A stretch of 64,000 nucleotides of DNA from Catenulispora sp. EB89 (GCF_041261445.1 NZ_JBGCCU010000028.1:62001-126000), one strand, 5' to 3'. Positions 1 to 8,961 are shown, numbered from the stretch's first letter. The notes: generated by a model from the sequence alone, not told the origin. Translations and numbers: made by a program.

Positions 1-1779
1 ATCGCCGCCGGACTCCTCGGCCTCGCCGAAGCCCGGGGCGGGCGGGAAGGGCGGGTGCCCGGACTGCGGGCCGTCGAAAACAGCCTCGTCCGCGCCGAAG
101 CCGCCGACCGGGGAGAAGCCCTGGGTACCACCGGCGGGCGGAAACCCTTGCGGAGCGCCGAACCCGGGCGCGCCGGCCGGCGGGAAGCCTTGCGGGGCAC
201 CGAATCCGGTGTTGTTCACGGGCGGGAAGCCCTGGTCGCCGAACCCGCGGTCCTCACCGCCCGGGAAGCCCTGGTCGCCGAATGCCTGCTCTTCACCCTG
301 CGGCGCACCGAAGCCCTGCGGCCCGGGCGGGAAACCCTGCTCAGCGAACGCCTGGTCCTCGCCCTGCGGCGCACCGAAACCTTGCGACCTGGGCGGGAAA
401 CCCTGCTCGCCGAATCCGCGATCATCACCCTGCGGTGCCGCAAAACCCTGCGCACCGCCCGGGAAGCCCTGCTCTTCGCCCTGCGGCGCGGCAAAACCCT
501 GCGGTCCCGGCGGGAAGCCCTGCTCGCCGAACGTCTGCTCCTCGGCCTGCGGTGCCGCGAATCCCTGCGGCCCGGGCGGGAAGCCCTGCGGCGTGCCGAA
601 GCCGCCCGGCGCCTCGTCGGCGGCGAAGTCGGCGTTCTGGCCGGGGTGCTGGCCGAAGGAGTCATGGCCGGGGTCGTCGAGGACCGCCGGGATGATGTCC
701 GTCGGCTGGTCGTAGGAGGCCGGGCCACGGAGGGGTGCGCGCAGGTCGAAGCCGGGGCGCTCGGGCGTCTCCGGGGCGTCGAAGACGCTGATGTCGACCT
801 GGCCGCGCGGGTCGCGGGGGTCGCGCGGCAGGGCGGTGCGGTCGGCGGCCTCGTCGAAGTCGTTGCCGTCGGCCGGGGACGCCTGCTGCGGGACCACCGG
901 GTCGCGGCGGAACACGTCGAACTGCTGGGCCTGGCGCAGCGCCTCGGCGCCGCGCGCGCCCGGCGAGCGGCGGGGCGTGGGGCCGGAGTCGGCATTCGAG
1001 TCGCGCTGCTGCGGGACGCCGAAGTTGCCGCGGTTCTCAGAACCCTGATTCCGGGGGCCGGGCTGCGGGCCGCGGCCCGGCGGCGGTTGCATCGAGGGCA
1101 TCACCGGACGCTGCGGACGGCCGGGGTCGCCCAGGCCGCGCGCGCCGTCCACCGGACCGCGCGGGCCGTTCGGCGGCTGGTCGCGGAACACCGATCCGGG
1201 CGGCACCGCGGGCCCGCCCGGCGCACCGGCCGGACGCGGACGGATCGGACGGGTCGGACGATTCGCCGAATCCGGACCCTGCGGTCCGCCAAGACCACCG
1301 GGCCCACCAGGACCGCCGGAAACGCCACCGGGTCCGCCAGGACCGCCACCCCCGCGCCGACCCTGCTCCGGTCCGCCGAACGCGCCGCGCGGCTCTTGGC
1401 CGTCGCGCATCCGCATACCGGGGCCAGGTCCGCCAGGACCACCAGGACCACCAGGACCGCCGGGGCCGGCCGGACCGCCGGGCCCACCCTGGCCGCCGCC
1501 GGCGCCACCCGCGCCACCACGACCGCCGCCAGGCCCGCCGGGTCCCCCAGGCCCCCCGGGCCCACCCGGTCCCGCAGAACCGTTACGCGGCCCCGGGAAA
1601 TCGCCGGCACCGTCGTCGTCGAACACCAGCCTGCTGAACTCGGCGGTCGGCGCGTTGTCGTCGTAGGGCCCGGCGCCGGGAGGGAAATCGCCCTCGAACG
1701 GCGCCCTCCCGGAGCCTTCACGCCCGAAATCGTCGGCACCGGTCACCGTGGGTTCCTCGATCCTGTCGTTCCATACCAT
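1..1779 (-). CDS. Collagen-like, QGF-repeat disordered protein (3' end outside window)
   Basis: The minus-strand frame opens at ATG 1779 and stays open for 593 codons to the window edge, so only the N-terminal part is visible. Residues 1-69 are acidic. Residues about 70-120 and 143-169 are Gly-Gly-Pro / Gly-X-Y collagen-like triplets. A Pro/Arg-rich linker follows. From about residue 393 to 550 there is an imperfect repeat of about 22 residues built on GFPPGPQGFGAPQ then GEEQAFGEQ, in full and truncated copies. No signal peptide, membrane segment or catalytic motif is seen. Third codon positions are G/C-rich in this frame, and the opposite-strand open frame is only its mirror. I do not recognise the family. 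It may be the disordered N-terminal region of a larger scaffold or membrane protein. Confidence 0.75.
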   Translation of the reverse strand, partial: MVWNDRIEEPTVTGADDFGREGSGRAPFEGDFPPGAGPYDDNAPTAEFSRLVFDDDGAGDFPGPRNGSAGPGGPGGPGGPGGPGGGRGGAGGAGGGQGGPGGPAGPGGPGGPGGPGGPGPGMRMRDGQEPRGAFGGPEQGRRGGGGPGGPGGVSGGPGGPGGLGGPQGPDSANRPTRPIRPRPAGAPGGPAVPPGSVFRDQPPNGPRGPVDGARGLGDPGRPQRPVMPSMQPPPGRGPQPGPRNQGSENRGNFGVPQQRDSNADSGPTPRRSPGARGAEALRQAQQFDVFRRDPVVPQQASPADGNDFDEAADRTALPRDPRDPRGQVDISVFDAPETPERPGFDLRAPLRGPASYDQPTDIIPAVLDDPGHDSFGQHPGQNADFAADEAPGGFGTPQGFPPGPQGFAAPQAEEQTFGEQGFPPGPQGFAAPQGEEQGFPGGAQGFAAPQGDDRGFGEQGFPPRSQGFGAPQGEDQAFAEQGFPPGPQGFGAPQGEEQAFGDQGFPGGEDRGFGDQGFPPVNNTGFGAPQGFPPAGAPGFGAPQGFPPAGGTQGFSPVGGFGADEAVFDGPQSGHPPFPPAPGFGEAEESGGD

Positions 1780-1931
1780 GGTTCGTATCCCGCTCCCGTT
1801 TCCCCGTGTCCCCCTTGTCAGCGGGGGTTTGCGTTCGCGTGGGCGCTGCCAAGTATTGCTTGTGAACGGCCGCGCGCGGCCCGGAAGAGCATACGCAGCC
1901 CCTGATCGGGTTGACTAAAAAGCCCGGTCCG

Positions 1932-3218
1932 TCACCCAAGCTCACCCCAAAGAACGAATACCGGCGCCGCCGGGGCCAGGCGGAGCGCGTCCCCCGGTCG
2001 GGGAGCCAGACGCGAGGCCTGCAACTGCACGCCGTCCACCCGGCGGTCGCCCAGCCGCAGCGCCTGCCGGATGGCCGGCAGCCGGTCCAGGGCGGTCACC
2101 GCGGTGACGACGGTGCGCGCGCCGGTGGTGGCGCAGGACCGCACGATGTCGGCCCGCTCGGTGCCCACGAAGACCGCGTCCGGCCGGGGCAGCGTGGCCA
2201 GCGCGGTCGGCGCCGGTCCGCTGACCACCTCGACGTCCACGCCGTGCATCACCGCGTTCAGCGATATCCGCTCGCAGGCGTCCGGATCGCGGTCCACGGC
2301 GATCACCGCGGCGCCCAGCCGCGCGCACTCCACGGCCAGCGCCCCGGCCCCGGCCGCGACCTCCCAGATCATCGCGCCCAGCCGCGGGGCCAGCCGCGCC
2401 AGTATCAAGGCCCTGACTTCAGCGGGGAGCACCTGCGGGCCGCGGGCCACGAACGCGTTGTCCGGCACCGCCCAGCCCGAGGACGGCCCGGCCCACGCCG
2501 ACACCCAGCCGGCGCCCCAGCGCGGGTCGTGCGGCGAGTCCGGGCTCAGCCGCTCCTCGTCCAGCACCAGGATCGCGTCGGCGGCGCCCCAGACCACGCG
2601 GCCGGCCGCCTCGGTGGGCGAGAGCCGCTCGATCCGCTCGTCGGCCTCGCCGAGGTGCTGGGCCACGATGAAGACCCGCTCGGCCCCGCGCAGGGCCGCG
2701 GCGACCCGGTTCGGCGTGAACTCCGGGGAGGCCACGATGGCCACCTTCGGGTGCGCGCGGGCGGTGTTGGCGGCGCGCTGCAGCGAGCGGTCGTCGGTCA
2801 CGCAGACCACGACCGCGTCGTCCCACGGCAGCCCGAGCCGGCCCAGCGTCGCGGCCACCGGGCCGGGCGCCGGGTACCCGACGACTTCGAAGCCTGATTC
2901 CCGCAGATCGCGCAGCACCCCGAAGAACCCGGGGTCGCCGGCCGTCACCACGACCGCCGGCCCCGCCTTGGGGTCGCCCAGGTGCGCGGTGAGGCGGGCG
3001 TAGGCCAGGCGGTTGTCATCGCCCAGCAGGATGCGCCGCACGTGCTCGGGCACCCCGATGCCGTCGAGATGGCGTGCGACGCCCACGACGAGTTCGGAGG
3101 ATTCCAGCACCCGGCGGACCACCGGTCCCGGCAGCGATCCGTCGTACCCGACGACCGCGACCGCCGCCGCTGCCTGGGCTATCGCCGACCCCGCCGCCCC
3201 GTGCCGGCCGGCGGTCAC
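1932..3218 (-). CDS. cobL: Precorrin-6Y C5,15-methyltransferase (decarboxylating), CbiE/CbiT fusion
   Basis: This is a cytoplasmic corrin-ring enzyme of the aerobic cobalamin pathway. It methylates precorrin-6B at C5 and C15 with SAM and decarboxylates the C12 acetate. The N-terminal half is a tetrapyrrole methylase (CbiE) domain with VVTAGDPGFFG near residue 90. The C-terminal half (about 230-400) is a Rossmann SAM-binding CbiT domain with IWEVAAGAGALAVE and IAVDRDPDACERI. The length of 428 aa is normal for the two-domain CobL. No other cob gene is next to it, so it is an orphan here. I did not recognise a B12-box consensus in the 255 bp upstream. Assignment to CobL is strong; the exact start is less certain. 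Confidence 0.93.
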   Translation of the reverse strand: MTAGRHGAAGSAIAQAAAAVAVVGYDGSLPGPVVRRVLESSELVVGVARHLDGIGVPEHVRRILLGDDNRLAYARLTAHLGDPKAGPAVVVTAGDPGFFGVLRDLRESGFEVVGYPAPGPVAATLGRLGLPWDDAVVVCVTDDRSLQRAANTARAHPKVAIVASPEFTPNRVAAALRGAERVFIVAQHLGEADERIERLSPTEAAGRVVWGAADAILVLDEERLSPDSPHDPRWGAGWVSAWAGPSSGWAVPDNAFVARGPQVLPAEVRALILARLAPRLGAMIWEVAAGAGALAVECARLGAAVIAVDRDPDACERISLNAVMHGVDVEVVSGPAPTALATLPRPDAVFVGTERADIVRSCATTGARTVVTAVTALDRLPAIRQALRLGDRRVDGVQLQASRLAPRPGDALRLAPAAPVFVLWGELG

Positions 3219-3473
3219 GCCGATCCCTCGGCCGACGCGGCTGGCACGGCGAAGCTGGGGACGCGCCGTGGATCGGCCATGGAGTGGTCCTCCGCATTAC
3301 GACTGTAGGAACGTCAACGCACACTAACACCGCCTGTTCCACAAGTGAGGCGGCGAATCCGGCGAATCGGGGCGAATCGGGGGAGCGAACATCCCCGTTC
3401 GGCCGTGGCGCGGATCTCATCGCGCGCCGGCCCCCGCGCCGGGACCGGTGGTGCACGTGCAAAGGCACGTGCA

Positions 3474-3908
3474 TCAGTGAGCCATGGTCACCTGCTGGAC
3501 ACCCTCGGCGATGAAGGGGTCGCCGGCCCTGGCGAAGCCGAAGCGCTCGGCCCACGGCTCCAGGGCGGTGGGGACGTCGATCAGGAGTCTGCGCTCGCCG
3601 GCCATCTTCACCGCGTAGTCCAGCAGCCGTCCGGCGATGCCGCGGCCGCGCGCGCCGAAGCGGGTGGCGAGGCGTTCTATCCGCAGGGTGTCGTCGGACT
3701 CCTGAACCACGCGCAGGGCGGCCAGCACGTCTCCGTCGCGCTCGGCCCACAGGTGCACGCTGGAGGGCTCGGTGTCCCGGCCGTCGATGTCCAGGTGCGA
3801 GCTGCCCCACTCGACGATGAAGACCTCCTGCCGCAGCCGCAGCAGGGCGTAGATGGTCGGCGCGTCGAGATCCTCGATGTGCGCGTAGCGGTAGGAGACC
3901 TTGCCCAA
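3474..3908 (-). CDS. ElaA-like GNAT family N-acetyltransferase
   Basis: A GNAT-fold acetyltransferase of about 144 aa resembling ElaA: IYALLRLRQEVFIVEW near the N terminus, then VHLWAERDGDVLAALRVV, the acetyl-CoA loop FGARGRGIAGRLL, and the C-terminal GFARAGDPFIAEGVQQVTM. The substrate is unknown. I chose TTG at 3908 because CGGAG sits 7 nt upstream and it places the start where ElaA proteins begin. The same frame continues upstream to an ATG at 4082, which would add 58 low-complexity residues. It lies alone between cobL and the TauE-like gene, with about 255 bp to cobL. Confidence 0.85.
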   Translation of the reverse strand: MGKVSYRYAHIEDLDAPTIYALLRLRQEVFIVEWGSSHLDIDGRDTEPSSVHLWAERDGDVLAALRVVQESDDTLRIERLATRFGARGRGIAGRLLDYAVKMAGERRLLIDVPTALEPWAERFGFARAGDPFIAEGVQQVTMAH

Positions 3909-4248
3909 GACGAATCTCCGAAACGGGCCTGCCGGCGCCGGAGCACCGGATGGAGTGGTGACGCGGCGAGCCGCCGCGCCGTTGGTGCCGTTCTGTGTTG
4001 GTCCTTGAAGATCTGTGTCGATCTTGTTCGCCGATCCCCGGTGGTCCCGCCCCCGAACTGTCAGACCCGTGACCCCCGTCACGGGCAGAATACTGACCCA
4101 GGTGCACGGACGCCATGCACGTGCGGCACGCCGCCGGTACCGCCTCCAGCATAGGTAGTATCAGCTGGATACACTGCCAATTCGGTGAAGATCACCTATG
4201 CGTCGAAGTGCGGCCGGTTGTGCGGTTATGCATCGGCGGCAAACCGGT

Positions 4249-5064
4249 TCAGAGCACCATCGATCCGATGGCGACCAGCCCCACCACGATGATCAGGCCC
4301 CTGAGCACCTTCGGCGGCAGCCGCCGGCCCACGCTCGCCCCGATCTTCCCGCCGACCAGCGCACCGACCGCGATCGCCAGGGCCGCGCCCCAGCGCACCG
4401 ACGGATGCTGGGAGCCGCCGAGGCCGAGCGCGCCGACCGTGATGAACACCACGGCCGCGATCGCGTTCACCACACAGGCCAGCACGTTCTTGACGCCGTT
4501 GAGCACCTGCAGGCGGTCGCTGTACGTCAGGCCGAGAATCGCCATCAGCAGCACGCCCTGCGCGGCGCCGAAGTAGCCGCCGTACATCCCGCTGCCGAAC
4601 ACGGCCAGCAGCACGCCCCAGCCCTGGCGGGCGCCGTCCGCCACCCCCGCGCTCTCCCGCGCCTCCCGGCGCGCCGCGATCCGCTTCGACAGCCGCGGCT
4701 GGACGATGATCAGCACCAACGCCAGCGCGATCAGCGCCGGCACGATCGCCTTGAACGCCTTGGCGGGCAGCAGGAACAGCAGCAGCGCGCCGATCGCGGC
4801 CCCGAGCATAGAGGCGAGCACCAGGCGGGTCAGGCGCCGGCCGCCGACGGCCCGGAACTCGGCGATCTCCGCGCGGTAGCCGTGGATTCCGGACAGCGAA
4901 CCGGGTACCAAACCGACGGTATTGGTGACGTTCGCGACGACCGGGCTGTAACCGAAGGCGAGCAGAGTCGGGAAGGTCACGAGGGTGCCGGAGCCGACGA
5001 CCGTGTTGATCGTGCCGGCCGCCATGCCCACGCCGAGGAGCGCCGCCACCTCGCCGATGCCCAC
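4249..5064 (-). CDS. TauE/SafE family sulfite/organic anion exporter
   Basis: A 271-aa integral membrane protein with the two-fold TauE/SafE (DUF81) architecture. The first half has AAGTINTVVGSGTLVTFPTLLAFGYSP, the conserved helix-1/2 region. The second half repeats it as FGSGMYGGYFGAAQGVLLMAILG. About eight hydrophobic segments are visible, joined by a basic loop (LSKRIAARREARES). Family members export sulfite, sulfoacetate or other small anions; the substrate here cannot be read. The GTG start at 5064 has GGAGG 5 nt upstream. It is divergent from the EamA-type transporter gene and shares its intergenic region. Confidence 0.9.
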   Translation of the reverse strand: MGIGEVAALLGVGMAAGTINTVVGSGTLVTFPTLLAFGYSPVVANVTNTVGLVPGSLSGIHGYRAEIAEFRAVGGRRLTRLVLASMLGAAIGALLLFLLPAKAFKAIVPALIALALVLIIVQPRLSKRIAARREARESAGVADGARQGWGVLLAVFGSGMYGGYFGAAQGVLLMAILGLTYSDRLQVLNGVKNVLACVVNAIAAVVFITVGALGLGGSQHPSVRWGAALAIAVGALVGGKIGASVGRRLPPKVLRGLIIVVGLVAIGSMVL

Positions 5065-5164
5065 CGCTGCCTCCTTCGTGCCCTGGCCGACGCGCCGTGG
5101 CCGATGATCGAGCGTAGCGGGGAAAGATCGGTTGGCTACGCGCCGTCCAGTAGTTAGGATCGCT

Positions 5165-5264
5165 AACCGTGCACCGGTTGTTCCCGGTCACCCCGCCGCC
5201 GGGATCCTGAAGCGGGGTCGACCTGATCGTCAGGAACCGCCGGTCGGCGTGTTGAGCCGACCGG
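5165..5264 (+). promoter_or_regulatory. Possible structured 5' leader of the EamA transporter
   Basis: Complementary segments are packed into about 100 nt ahead of the transporter. They are an AACCG/CGGTT dyad (5165-5169 with 5175-5179), ACCCCGC 5190-5196 with GCGGGGT 5212-5218, TCCTGA 5205-5210 with TCAGGA 5230-5235, and a perfect 9-bp hairpin 5240-5248/5256-5264 with loop GTGTTGA. The second and third pairings interlock as an H-type pseudoknot (7-bp and 6-bp stems; loops of 8, 1 and 11 nt). No known riboswitch consensus was recognised. GC-rich sequence produces chance stems, so this is only a candidate. Confidence 0.3.
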
Positions 5265-5329
5265 TGTGAGTGGCACGTCCCCGCTTCCCGCGACTGATTC
5301 CTCTTTTCCTTCGTCGCAGGAGCGATCCC

Positions 5330-6313
5330 TTGATCTACCTTGTCTTTTCCGGCGTGCTCTGGGGCACCGGCGGTCTCACCGGCCGGCTGCTCGCGCTGCA
5401 CGCGCACCTGTCCCCCACCGCCGTGGCCGGCTACCGGCTGTCGATCGGCGGCGCACTGCTCATCTTGTTCGCGACCGCCACTGGACGCGGACGGCTGCGA
5501 GACAGCGGCACCGCCGCGCAGTCCGGACGGCTGCCGGGCGCCGCCGCCGGTCACTCCGGACCGCTGCCGGTCGCCGGCGCCTCGGCGGCCCGACCAGGAC
5601 TCGTCCGGGGCCGCGCGGCCTGGACCCGCGTCGGCGTCATGGGCGCGCTCTCGGCGGGCTTCCAGGCCTGCTACTTCGCGGCGGTCGCCCTGACCGACGT
5701 CAGCCTGGCCACACTCCTCACCATCGGCGCCGCGCCCCTGCTGGTCGTCGCGTTCGAGCAGGCGACCGGCCGGCGGCGGCTGGACGTCCGGGTCGCGGCC
5801 ACCGTCTCACTGGCGGTGGCCGGCCTCGGCCTGCTGGTCGGCGAACCCCCGCGCGGCATCACCGCCACGCATCTCGCCCTCGGCGCCCTGTGCGCGATCA
5901 CCAGCGCGGCGGGCTTCTCCGCGATCAGCCTGCTCGGCAAAGACCCGGTCCCGGGCCTGGACGAGATCACGATGACCGGCTACAGCTTCACCCTCGGCGG
6001 CCTGGCACTCCTCGGCACCTCCGAAATCACCACCGGCGCCGGATTCACGCCACGGCCCGCCGCCCTCGGCCTCCTGGCAGTCTTCGGCCTCGTCCCGACC
6101 GCCATCGCCTACGGCTGCTACTTCATCGGCCTGCGCGAAGCGGCGGCGAGCACCGGAACCGTCACGGCCCTGCTGGAACCGCTGACCGGCACGATCCTGG
6201 CCGTCGCGCTGCTCGGCGACCGGCTCACCGCGGTCGGCATGCTCGGCGCGGCGCTGCTCGCGGTATCGGTCGGCGCCGAGACGTGGCAAGTCCGGACGCG
6301 CCCCGCTGGTTAA
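5330..6313 (+). CDS. EamA/DMT family transporter
   Basis: A roughly 327-aa, ten-helix drug/metabolite transporter with two EamA repeats. The N-terminal helix is IYLVFSGVLWGTGGLTGRLL. The second repeat begins LALGALCAITSAAGFSAISLLG, and the last helices contain EPLTGTILAVALLGDRLTAVG, the usual EamA ending. Substrates of such proteins include amino acids, nucleobases and drugs; none is indicated here. TTG at 5330 is preferred because AGGAG lies 7 nt upstream and the protein then starts at helix 1. An in-frame GTG at 5270 would add a 20-residue basic extension. It converges on the SPFH gene across a strong hairpin. Confidence 0.9.
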   Translation: MIYLVFSGVLWGTGGLTGRLLALHAHLSPTAVAGYRLSIGGALLILFATATGRGRLRDSGTAAQSGRLPGAAAGHSGPLPVAGASAARPGLVRGRAAWTRVGVMGALSAGFQACYFAAVALTDVSLATLLTIGAAPLLVVAFEQATGRRRLDVRVAATVSLAVAGLGLLVGEPPRGITATHLALGALCAITSAAGFSAISLLGKDPVPGLDEITMTGYSFTLGGLALLGTSEITTGAGFTPRPAALGLLAVFGLVPTAIAYGCYFIGLREAAASTGTVTALLEPLTGTILAVALLGDRLTAVGMLGAALLAVSVGAETWQVRTRPAG

Positions 6314-6336
6314 GAAGTGAGGCCGCCATGGGAAAA

Positions 6337-6370
6337 GGCGCGGGGCCGGTCCTCAGACCGGCCCCGCGCC
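6337..6370. terminator. Hairpin terminator between converging genes
   Basis: Perfect 15-bp stem (6337-6351 with 6356-6370) and a CTCA loop. On the minus strand it is followed by TTTTCCC, a typical intrinsic terminator for the SPFH gene. On the plus strand it would also stop transcription from the EamA gene, though without a U-run. Confidence 0.85.
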
Positions 6371-6391
6371 CTCTCGACTACCTCAGTTACC

Positions 6392-7441
6392 TCAGTCCTC
6401 GTCCTGGTTGAAGAACACGTCGTCCGCCGGGCTCGACGTCCCCCGCTGGCGCGGCGGCCGGTCCTGGCGCGGCGCCGGCCCCTTCGGGGACGCCTCGGCG
6501 CTCGGCCCCAGCGCGTTGCCGTTGGCCGCCACCGGCTCCGCGGCCGGCACGCCGGGCATCGCCGGCGCCTGGCCGAACCGGCCCAACGCGCCGCCGACGT
6601 TCTCCAGCGCCTTGCCGAACTCGCTGGGGATGATCCACAGCTTGTTGCTGTCGCCCGCGGCGATCTTCGGCAGCTGCTGGAGGTACTGGTAGGCCATCAC
6701 CTGGTTGTCGGCGTTGCCCTCGTGGATGGCGTCGAAGACCTTGCGGATCGCCGCCGCCTCGCCCTCGGCCTGGAGCGCGCGCGCCTTGGCCTCACCTTCG
6801 GCGCGCAGCACCGCGGCCTGCTTCTCGCCCTCGGCGGTGAGGATCTGCGACTGCTTGAAGCCCTCAGCCGACAGGATCGCGGCGCGGCGGTCCCGGTCGG
6901 CGCGCATCTGCTTCTCCATCGAGTCCTGGATCGAGGCCGGCGGCTCCACCGCCTTCAGCTCGACCCGGGAGACGCGGATGCCCCAGTTGCCGGTCACCTG
7001 GTCCAGGACGCCGCGCAGCTCGTTGTTGATGTAGTCGCGGCTGGTCAGGGTGCGCTCCAGGTCCATGCCGCCGACGATGTTGCGGAGCGTGGTGACCGTC
7101 AGCTGTTCTATCGCCTGGATGTAGTTGGTGATCTGGTAGACCGCCGCGCGGGCGTCGGTGACCTGGAAGTAGATGACGGTGTCGATCGAGACCGTCAGGT
7201 TGTCCTGGGTGATCACCGGCTGCGGGGGGAACGGCACGACCTGCTCGCGCACGTCGATGATGGCGCGCACCCGGTCCACCACCGGCATCAGGATCCGCAG
7301 GCCCGGCGTCAGGGTGCGGGTGTAGCGGCCGAAGCGCTCGATGACGGCGACGGTCCCCTGCCCGACTATGCGCACGGACTGGAACAAGCTCGCCGCGATG
7401 ACCGCGGCGATCACGACGAGGACGACGATCGTGGTGACCAT
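6392..7441 (-). CDS. SPFH/Band 7 (stomatin-like, QmcA-type) membrane protein
   Basis: Residues 1-20 form one N-terminal membrane anchor (VTTIVVLVVIAAVIAASLF). The SPFH domain follows (about 20-190): VRIVGQGTVAVIERFGRYTRTLTPGLRILMP, then TQDNLTVSIDTVIYFQV and VGGMDLERTLTSRDYIN. A charged coiled-coil region of AEGE repeats spans about 215-265. The C-terminal 70 residues are Pro/Arg-rich and disordered. Family members oligomerise in membranes and organise membrane proteins or proteases. A strong GGAGGAG ribosome site precedes ATG 7441. It lies 173 bp downstream of an NfeD gene in the same orientation, the common SPFH-NfeD pairing. Confidence 0.93.
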   Translation of the reverse strand: MVTTIVVLVVIAAVIAASLFQSVRIVGQGTVAVIERFGRYTRTLTPGLRILMPVVDRVRAIIDVREQVVPFPPQPVITQDNLTVSIDTVIYFQVTDARAAVYQITNYIQAIEQLTVTTLRNIVGGMDLERTLTSRDYINNELRGVLDQVTGNWGIRVSRVELKAVEPPASIQDSMEKQMRADRDRRAAILSAEGFKQSQILTAEGEKQAAVLRAEGEAKARALQAEGEAAAIRKVFDAIHEGNADNQVMAYQYLQQLPKIAAGDSNKLWIIPSEFGKALENVGGALGRFGQAPAMPGVPAAEPVAANGNALGPSAEASPKGPAPRQDRPPRQRGTSSPADDVFFNQDED

Positions 7442-7614
7442 GTCGACTCCTCCTCCATAACAACATCGATGTCCGGCAGGCAGGGGGCGACAAGCACCCC
7501 CCGGTGACAGTGCTCGATCTTAGGCCCGCGAAGGCATAGCGCACACACAGTTCAGTCGAGGTCCGTCGTGAACAGTCCTGCCCGCACAAGGGCAAGCGGA
7601 ATCCCAGGCGCCGC

Positions 7615-8043
7615 CTAGAGAACGAGTGCGGTGGCACCTTCGATCTGCGCGACGTCGACGCGGTCTCCGACCTCGTATTCAGTCTGCCCGTCGTAGGCGC
7701 GGGCACTCCAGATCTCGCCGGATATCCGAACTCTGCCGTCGTGGGCGTCGACCTTCTCCACGACGACGGCCTCGCGCCCGATCAGCGTGTCGGTGCCCTG
7801 GCGGTGCTCGGGCCCGCCGTGCAGCCGCTTCATCGCGGTGGGGCGGGCGAAGACCAGCGTGGCGACGGAGACCGCACCGAAGGCCGCGAACTGCACGACC
7901 ACGTTCCCGCCGGCCCCGGCGGCGATCGCGGCGGCCGCCGCCCCGATCCCGAGCATCACGAACACCAACGTGGTCGTGGTCAGCTCCAGCAGGATCAGCA
8001 CGGCCGCAACGATCGCCCACACCATCGCGTCCATGGAACCCAT
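7615..8043 (-). CDS. NfeD family protein
   Basis: A 142-aa short-form NfeD protein. Two or three N-terminal membrane helices (MVWAIVAAVLILLELTTTTLVFVMLGIGAAAAAIAAGAG, split by short turns) are followed by a C-terminal OB-fold domain: LIGREAVVVEKVDAHDGRVRISGEIWSARAYD and YEVGDRVDVAQIEGATALVL. NfeD proteins partner stomatin/prohibitin-type SPFH proteins, and the next gene downstream is exactly that. A second in-frame ATG at 8034 is a possible start. The function in actinobacteria is unproven. Confidence 0.92.
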   Translation of the reverse strand: MGSMDAMVWAIVAAVLILLELTTTTLVFVMLGIGAAAAAIAAGAGGNVVVQFAAFGAVSVATLVFARPTAMKRLHGGPEHRQGTDTLIGREAVVVEKVDAHDGRVRISGEIWSARAYDGQTEYEVGDRVDVAQIEGATALVL

Positions 8044-8100
8044 GCTACGGAAGCCGAAGCGGCTATCAAACCCCTGTCAGAGGGCGCGCGGTGGCGGACG

Positions 8101-8961
8101 TCAGACCGCGCGGGCGTACCAGCGGTCGCCGGAGGGGGTCTGGTAGCGCTCCACGCTCAGCGGCAGCCCGAACGTGGTGGTCAGGTTCTCGGAGGTCAGC
8201 GAGGTCTCGATCGGCCCGGCCGCCACCACCGCGCCGGCGCGCACCAGCAGGATGTGCGAGAAGCCCGGCGGGATCTCCTCGACGTGGTGCGTGACCAGGA
8301 TCGTGACCGGCGCGTACGGGTCCGAGGCCAGCCCCGACAGCCGGCGCACCAGGTCCTCGCGGCCGCCGAGGTCCAGGCCGGCGGCCGGCTCGTCGAGCAG
8401 CAGCAGTTCCGGGTCGGCCATCAGCGCGCGGGCGATCAGGGCGCGCTTGCGCTCGCCCTCGGACAGCGTGCCGAAGGTGCGCTTGCCGAACTCGGCCATG
8501 CCCCACCAGGCCAGCAGGTCGTCGGCGCGCTGGGCGTCGGCCTCGTCGTACTTCTCGCGCCAGCGGCCGACCATGCCGTAGGAGGCGGTCATCACCACGT
8601 CGCGCACCGTCTCGCCGCGCGGCAGCCGCTCGGAGACGGCGGCCGAGGAGTAGCCGATGCGCGGACGGAGTTCGAAGACGTCGACCGCGCCCATCCGCTC
8701 GCCGAGAATGCCCACCGCGCCGGCGGTCGGGAACAGCGAGGTGGCCGCGATGTTCAGCACCGTGGTCTTGCCGGCGCCGTTCGGCCCGAGCACCACCCAG
8801 CGCTCGCCCTCGCCGACCGTCCAGTTCACGGCGTCCAGCAGCTTGCGGCCCTCCCGGACCACGGATACGTCCACCAAGTGGAGAACACTGTCGAGGTCGA
8901 GGACGCTGTCAGCGTCGACGGACAGGGCATCGGTGGTCATGTTCGGCACCAGTTTCCTCAC
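8101..8961 (-). CDS. ABC transporter ATP-binding protein (no cognate permease nearby)
   Basis: A 286-aa single ATPase domain. Walker A is GPNGAGKTT, the signature LSEGERKRALIARALM, Walker B LLLLDEPAAGLD and the H-loop VTHHVEEIPPGFSHIL. The overall pattern, with HHVEEIP and GFSH, resembles ModF/YlmA-type stand-alone ATPases rather than importer ATPases. No membrane subunit or binding protein is adjacent, so it may pair with a distant permease or act alone. GTG 8961 is used; ATG 8940 in the same frame is an alternative. It is divergent from the conserved 258-aa gene at 9085. Confidence 0.88.
   Translation of the reverse strand: MRKLVPNMTTDALSVDADSVLDLDSVLHLVDVSVVREGRKLLDAVNWTVGEGERWVVLGPNGAGKTTVLNIAATSLFPTAGAVGILGERMGAVDVFELRPRIGYSSAAVSERLPRGETVRDVVMTASYGMVGRWREKYDEADAQRADDLLAWWGMAEFGKRTFGTLSEGERKRALIARALMADPELLLLDEPAAGLDLGGREDLVRRLSGLASDPYAPVTILVTHHVEEIPPGFSHILLVRAGAVVAAGPIETSLTSENLTTTFGLPLSVERYQTPSGDRWYARAV

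Noticed and set aside
55-1905. A 616-codon plus-strand open frame across the collagen-like gene
   Set aside because: It is an Arg/Ala-rich mirror of the real minus-strand gene, created by GC-rich repeats. It has no recognisable domain, and the minus frame has better codon usage and clean repeats.
3219-3473. Cobalamin riboswitch upstream of cobL
   Set aside because: The B12-box consensus was looked for on the minus strand and not found. The GGCGAATC triplication near 3350 is a minor repeat only.
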